Assembly (NCBI GenBank): GCA_014859785.1
Contig: JACUTP010000060.1
Location: 1 to 9,606 of the forward strand
From: Candidatus Methanoperedentaceae archaeon
GTDB lineage: Archaea > Halobacteriota > Methanosarcinia > Methanosarcinales > Methanoperedenaceae
Reading direction: 5' to 3'
Length of the DNA: 9,606 bases
The notes beneath the pieces are model-generated. The model saw nothing but the letters and a program-made list of their open reading frames with translations. It did no database searches and had not been told where the DNA came from. How positions within the stretch are numbered: the stretch's first letter is position 1; the number at the start of each line of letters is the position of its first letter. This document shows, piece by piece, positions 6,963 to 9,606 of the stretch. A program made the translations under genes and the position numbers.

Positions 6963-8117
6963 ATGAGCGAATTTATACAACTACATATCTTAGCATCGTA
7001 CCCGCCATCGAATCTGAACCGTGACGACCTCGGAAGACCAAAAACTGCTGTAATGGGTGGAACCCAGAGGCTTAGGATATCATCCCAGAGTCTGAAAAGA
7101 GCATGGAGAGAGTCGGACATATTCAAGGAATCTCTGTCAGGGCATATCGGCATTCGAACAAAAGAAATGGGAGTTTATGTTTGCAAAGCATTAACGAGCG
7201 GATGCAGCCTGGTTGATACAATAAAAAATGAAGATCAAATAAATACAAAATTCCCTCCTGTCTCAGAGTCCATGGCAAAAAAATATGCACAGGATATTGC
7301 AGGAGTTTTCGGCAAGGTGAAAACTACAAAGAAAGGAAAGGATGAAGAAGATAAGGATAAAGATACCAAAGAAACAGAAAATGATCCTTTTGGAGATTTA
7401 AAACTTGAACAGTTAGCTCACTTCAGCCAGGAGGAAATAATTCTGATTGATTCACTTCTTGGGAAATTGGCTAAAAGTGGTGATGAACCTACTAAAGATG
7501 ACTTACAACTTTTGCGAGAAAAACACACGGCTGCGGATATTGCCATGTTCGGGCGCATGCTCGCATCCAGCCCCATGCACAATACCGAAGCAGCGGTTCA
7601 GGTTTCCCATCCAATAACTGTGCATAAAGTAGCTGTGGAAGATGATTATTTCACTGCTGTAGATGACCTGAACGATGGTAGTGATAATTCAGGTGCAGCA
7701 CATATAGGGGAATTGGAATTTGCATCCGGTCTTTTCTATAATTATGTCTGTATTAACCGCACACTTCTGGCAGAGAATCTTGGAGGAGATAAGGAGCTGG
7801 TGAACAAAGCATTGAAGGCTTTAGTGGAAGCTGCTGCAAAAGTTGCTCCGACGGGAAAACAGAACAGTTTTGCATCCCGCGCATATGCATCCTATATTTT
7901 GGCTGAAAAAGGCACTCAACAGCCACGTTCACTGTCTGTTGCTTTCCTTAAGGCATTAAATGGAAAGGATATACTTGATGATTCCATATCTGCTTTGAAG
8001 GCTACGAATGAAAATATGGTCAAAGTCTATGGGAAATGCAGTGAATCTAATTGTGAAATGAATGCGCATACAGGCGAAGGCTCATTAGACGAGATTCTTG
8101 GTTTTGTAGCAAAATAG
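6963..8117 (+). CDS. casC: Cascade backbone subunit Cas7e (CasC, Cse4)
   Basis: The backbone subunit: six copies bind the crRNA spacer and kink it at regular intervals. It has 384 residues (E. coli CasC 363). The family start is clear: FIQLHILASYPPSNLNRDDLG at 4-24, GGTQRLRISSQSLKRAWR at 32-49, DIAMFGRML in the middle, HPITVHKVAVEDDYFTAVDDL, and GAAHIGELEFASGLFYNY. Residues about 118-141 are a K/D/E-rich low-complexity stretch that E. coli CasC lacks. It probably forms a surface loop and accounts for much of the extra length. AAGGAG at 6948-6953 precedes the ATG at 6963 by 9 nt. casD follows after 10 nt, with its ribosome binding site overlapping this stop codon. Confidence 0.95.
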   Translation: MSEFIQLHILASYPPSNLNRDDLGRPKTAVMGGTQRLRISSQSLKRAWRESDIFKESLSGHIGIRTKEMGVYVCKALTSGCSLVDTIKNEDQINTKFPPVSESMAKKYAQDIAGVFGKVKTTKKGKDEEDKDKDTKETENDPFGDLKLEQLAHFSQEEIILIDSLLGKLAKSGDEPTKDDLQLLREKHTAADIAMFGRMLASSPMHNTEAAVQVSHPITVHKVAVEDDYFTAVDDLNDGSDNSGAAHIGELEFASGLFYNYVCINRTLLAENLGGDKELVNKALKALVEAAAKVAPTGKQNSFASRAYASYILAEKGTQQPRSLSVAFLKALNGKDILDDSISALKATNENMVKVYGKCSESNCEMNAHTGEGSLDEILGFVAK

Positions 8118-8127
8118 GAGCAAGAAT

Positions 8128-8868
8128 ATGACGAAATATCTGGTTTTTCGTCTTTATGGGCCTATGGCTTCCTGGGGTGATGTTGCAGTGGGTACTTATC
8201 GTCCCACATTCGACCACCCATCAAAATCGGCTGTAATGGGATTATTGGCAGCAGCTATTGGAATTCACAGGGATGAAGACGAAAAACTTCGTGCGCTTGC
8301 AGAATCATATGATTTTGGTGTGCGTGTGGATGCATCAGGTACAATGCTGCGTGATTACCATACTTCGCAGGTTCCTCCATCTGGTACAGGCAGGAATTTG
8401 AAACATTTTGCCACACGAAAGGATGAACTGGCGGTTTCGAAAGAAGAGCTGAAAACTATCCTTTCTACAAGGGATTATTATTGCGATGCAATATACACAG
8501 TGTGTTTGTGGAATAGGGTGGATGAAGTTCCATATTCCCTTGAAACTCTGGCGCAAAAACTGAAGAAGCCTGTGTTCGTACTTTATCTCGGGCGAAAATC
8601 GTGTCCTCTGGCTATGCCTGTTGATGCAAAAGTAGTCAGTGGTGCGAATATACAGGAGGTGTTCGGCATGATGAAGATAGATGCTCTTCTTGGAAACCTT
8701 AAAAAAGATGATAGTATGAGGTTATACTGGGAAGGGGCAGGCGATGCTGGTGTTCCAGCGTTGCATACAATAACCCGGCGTGATGAACCGTTGAGTCGCA
8801 GGCGGTGGCAATTTGCAGATAGAAATGAACATTTTGCTGTTGTATCAGCTTCCCGGAGGGATGATTGA
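8128..8868 (+). CDS. casD: Cascade subunit Cas5e (CasD)
   Basis: This RAMP-fold protein caps the 5' handle of the crRNA and holds Cse1 and the first Cas7 at the foot of Cascade. It has 246 residues (E. coli 224). Landmarks are the first strand YLVFRLYGPMASWG at 4-17, RPTFDHPSKSAVMGLLAAAIG at 25-45, LRDYHT at 74-79, and YLGRKSCPL at 153-161. The C-terminal RRDEPLSRRRWQFADR matches the family's basic tail (E. coli ARDEPMITLPRQFASR). TAGGAG at 8115-8120 overlaps the casC stop and lies 7 nt before the ATG. Its stop shares one base with the casE start (TGATG), indicating translational coupling. Confidence 0.95.
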   Translation: MTKYLVFRLYGPMASWGDVAVGTYRPTFDHPSKSAVMGLLAAAIGIHRDEDEKLRALAESYDFGVRVDASGTMLRDYHTSQVPPSGTGRNLKHFATRKDELAVSKEELKTILSTRDYYCDAIYTVCLWNRVDEVPYSLETLAQKLKKPVFVLYLGRKSCPLAMPVDAKVVSGANIQEVFGMMKIDALLGNLKKDDSMRLYWEGAGDAGVPALHTITRRDEPLSRRRWQFADRNEHFAVVSASRRDD

Positions 8869-9554
8869 TGTATATGAGTAGAATCAGGCTGCAGCCAGAT
8901 GCATCTGAGAATAAGGATTTCTGGCAAAGTTTAGGTGATACATACCAGATTCATCGTGTACTCTGGTCGTTGTTTGCAGACGACCCGCAAAGAAAACGGG
9001 ATTTTTTGTATCGCTATGAGAAATCAGAGAATTTACCAACGTTTTACTGTGTGGCTGAACGCATCCCCGAAGATATGAATGGGGTATGGAATATTGAATC
9101 CAAGCATTATGAGCCCATTTTGCATGTTGACCAGAGGCTATCGTTTTCACTGTGTGCCAATCCTATCCGCACAAAGCGCGATGATGATAAAAAACAGCAC
9201 CGCCATGATGTGGTCATGAATGCCAAGAACCAGTTGAAGCAGGAAGGTATCCCAAGAGGAAAATGGCAGTCAGAAGCAGAGATTGTCCAGAAGCATGGTT
9301 TTGAATGGCTGGCAAGAAAAGGGGAACAGTACGGATTTAGAGTTAGTGAACAAGAAGTCCGGGCAGACGGTTATCACCAGGAGCGGTTCTACAAAGCAAG
9401 GGGGAAACATATTGTGAATATCAGTACTATTGATTTTACCGGATTATTGACAGTCACTGACCCTGAGCGTTTTAAAGATGCTCTGTATGGTGGTATTGGT
9501 CCTGCAAAGGGTTTTGGCTGCGGTTTGTTGATGGTGCGCCGTCCTTCAATATGA
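8868..9554 (+). CDS. casE: CRISPR RNA endoribonuclease Cas6e (CasE, Cse3)
   Basis: A metal-independent ribonuclease that cuts the repeat hairpin in pre-crRNA and stays bound to the 3' handle as a Cascade subunit. It has 228 residues (E. coli 199). The first residues, MYMSRIRL, match the family start (E. coli MYLSKVII). H29 in YQIHRVLWSLF is the expected catalytic histidine. FSLCANPIRT near 93-102 is conserved. The glycine-rich GIGPAKGFGCGLL at 209-221 is the Cas6 signature near the C-terminus. I chose the ATG at 8868 over the in-frame TTG at 8865 because GGAGGG (8855-8860) then has 7-nt spacing and homology begins exactly there. It overlaps the casD stop by one base. cas1 begins 9 nt after its stop. 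Confidence 0.95.
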   Translation: MYMSRIRLQPDASENKDFWQSLGDTYQIHRVLWSLFADDPQRKRDFLYRYEKSENLPTFYCVAERIPEDMNGVWNIESKHYEPILHVDQRLSFSLCANPIRTKRDDDKKQHRHDVVMNAKNQLKQEGIPRGKWQSEAEIVQKHGFEWLARKGEQYGFRVSEQEVRADGYHQERFYKARGKHIVNISTIDFTGLLTVTDPERFKDALYGGIGPAKGFGCGLLMVRRPSI

Positions 9555-9563
9555 GGCAAATCA

Positions 9564-9606
9564 ATGCTCCCCAAACTCAAACCCATAGCAATCAAAGAAC
9601 GAATCT
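9564..9606 (+). CDS. cas1: Cas1e integrase, first 14 residues only (cut by window end)
   Basis: The ATG at 9564 opens a frame reading MLPKLKPIAIKERI to the window edge. This matches the N-terminus of type I-E Cas1 (E. coli MTWLPLNPIPLKDRV). GAGG at 9553-9556, overlapping the casE stop, lies 7 nt upstream. An earlier ATG at 9551 is in another frame and does not give the Cas1 sequence. Cas1 integrates new spacers with Cas2, which is expected next. Identification from 14 residues would be weak alone, but position in the operon makes it convincing. Confidence 0.8.
   Translation, partial: MLPKLKPIAIKERI

Noticed and set aside
8865..8867. TTG as the start of casE
   Set aside because: The ATG at 8868 has better spacing from GGAGGG and matches the Cas6e N-terminus exactly.
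9551..9553. ATG overlapping the casE stop as the cas1 start
   Set aside because: It is in a different frame from the sequence that matches Cas1. The matching ATG is at 9564.

Overview
The window carries most of a type I-E (Cascade/Cas3) CRISPR-Cas operon with two divergently oriented regulatory genes on its left side. The host is most likely an archaeon, plausibly a methanogen of the Methanosarcinales type. The evidence is TTTATATA-like TATA boxes at archaeal distance from inferred start sites, GAGGTGA-type ribosome binding sites, a Csa3-type CARF/winged-helix regulator (a largely archaeal family), an ArsR-like winged-helix regulator and AT-rich intergenic DNA. The genus cannot be fixed from the sequence alone.

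Left part, minus strand. Positions 22-774 encode a 250-residue protein with four cysteines in its middle and an ArsR-like winged helix at its C-terminus. Its upstream DNA holds a TATA-like box and three copies of the hexamer AAGGTT/AACCTT, a candidate autoregulatory operator. A gene-poor stretch of about 400 bp (775-1178) follows, with a second possible TATA box and a fragment resembling a dispersed CACAGAG-type repeat. Positions 1179-1778 encode a Csa3-like protein: an N-terminal CARF domain, expected to sense a small ligand, joined to a winged-helix DNA-binding domain.

Control region, 1779-2028. This AT-rich segment separates csa3 (minus) from the cas operon (plus). It contains TTTATATA boxes for both directions. 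A perfect GAACA-N8-TGTTC inverted repeat directly abuts the cas3-side TATA box and could be an operator.

Right part, plus strand, 2029 to the window end. The order is cas3 - casA(cse1) - casB(cse2) - casC(cas7e) - casD(cas5e) - casE(cas6e) - cas1(start only), the classical E. coli-type I-E order. Most gaps are short and two neighbours overlap by one base. Cas6e processes crRNA. Cas6e, Cas7e, Cas5e, Cse2 and Cse1 form Cascade, which finds PAM-flanked targets. Cas3 then nicks, unwinds and degrades the target. Cas1, with Cas2 expected just outside the window, acquires spacers. No CRISPR array lies inside the window.

The operon itself is a recognisable known system. The less ordinary parts are a CARF regulator facing a I-E operon that has no cyclic-oligoadenylate synthase in view, the two candidate operators, and the neighbouring four-cysteine winged-helix protein.
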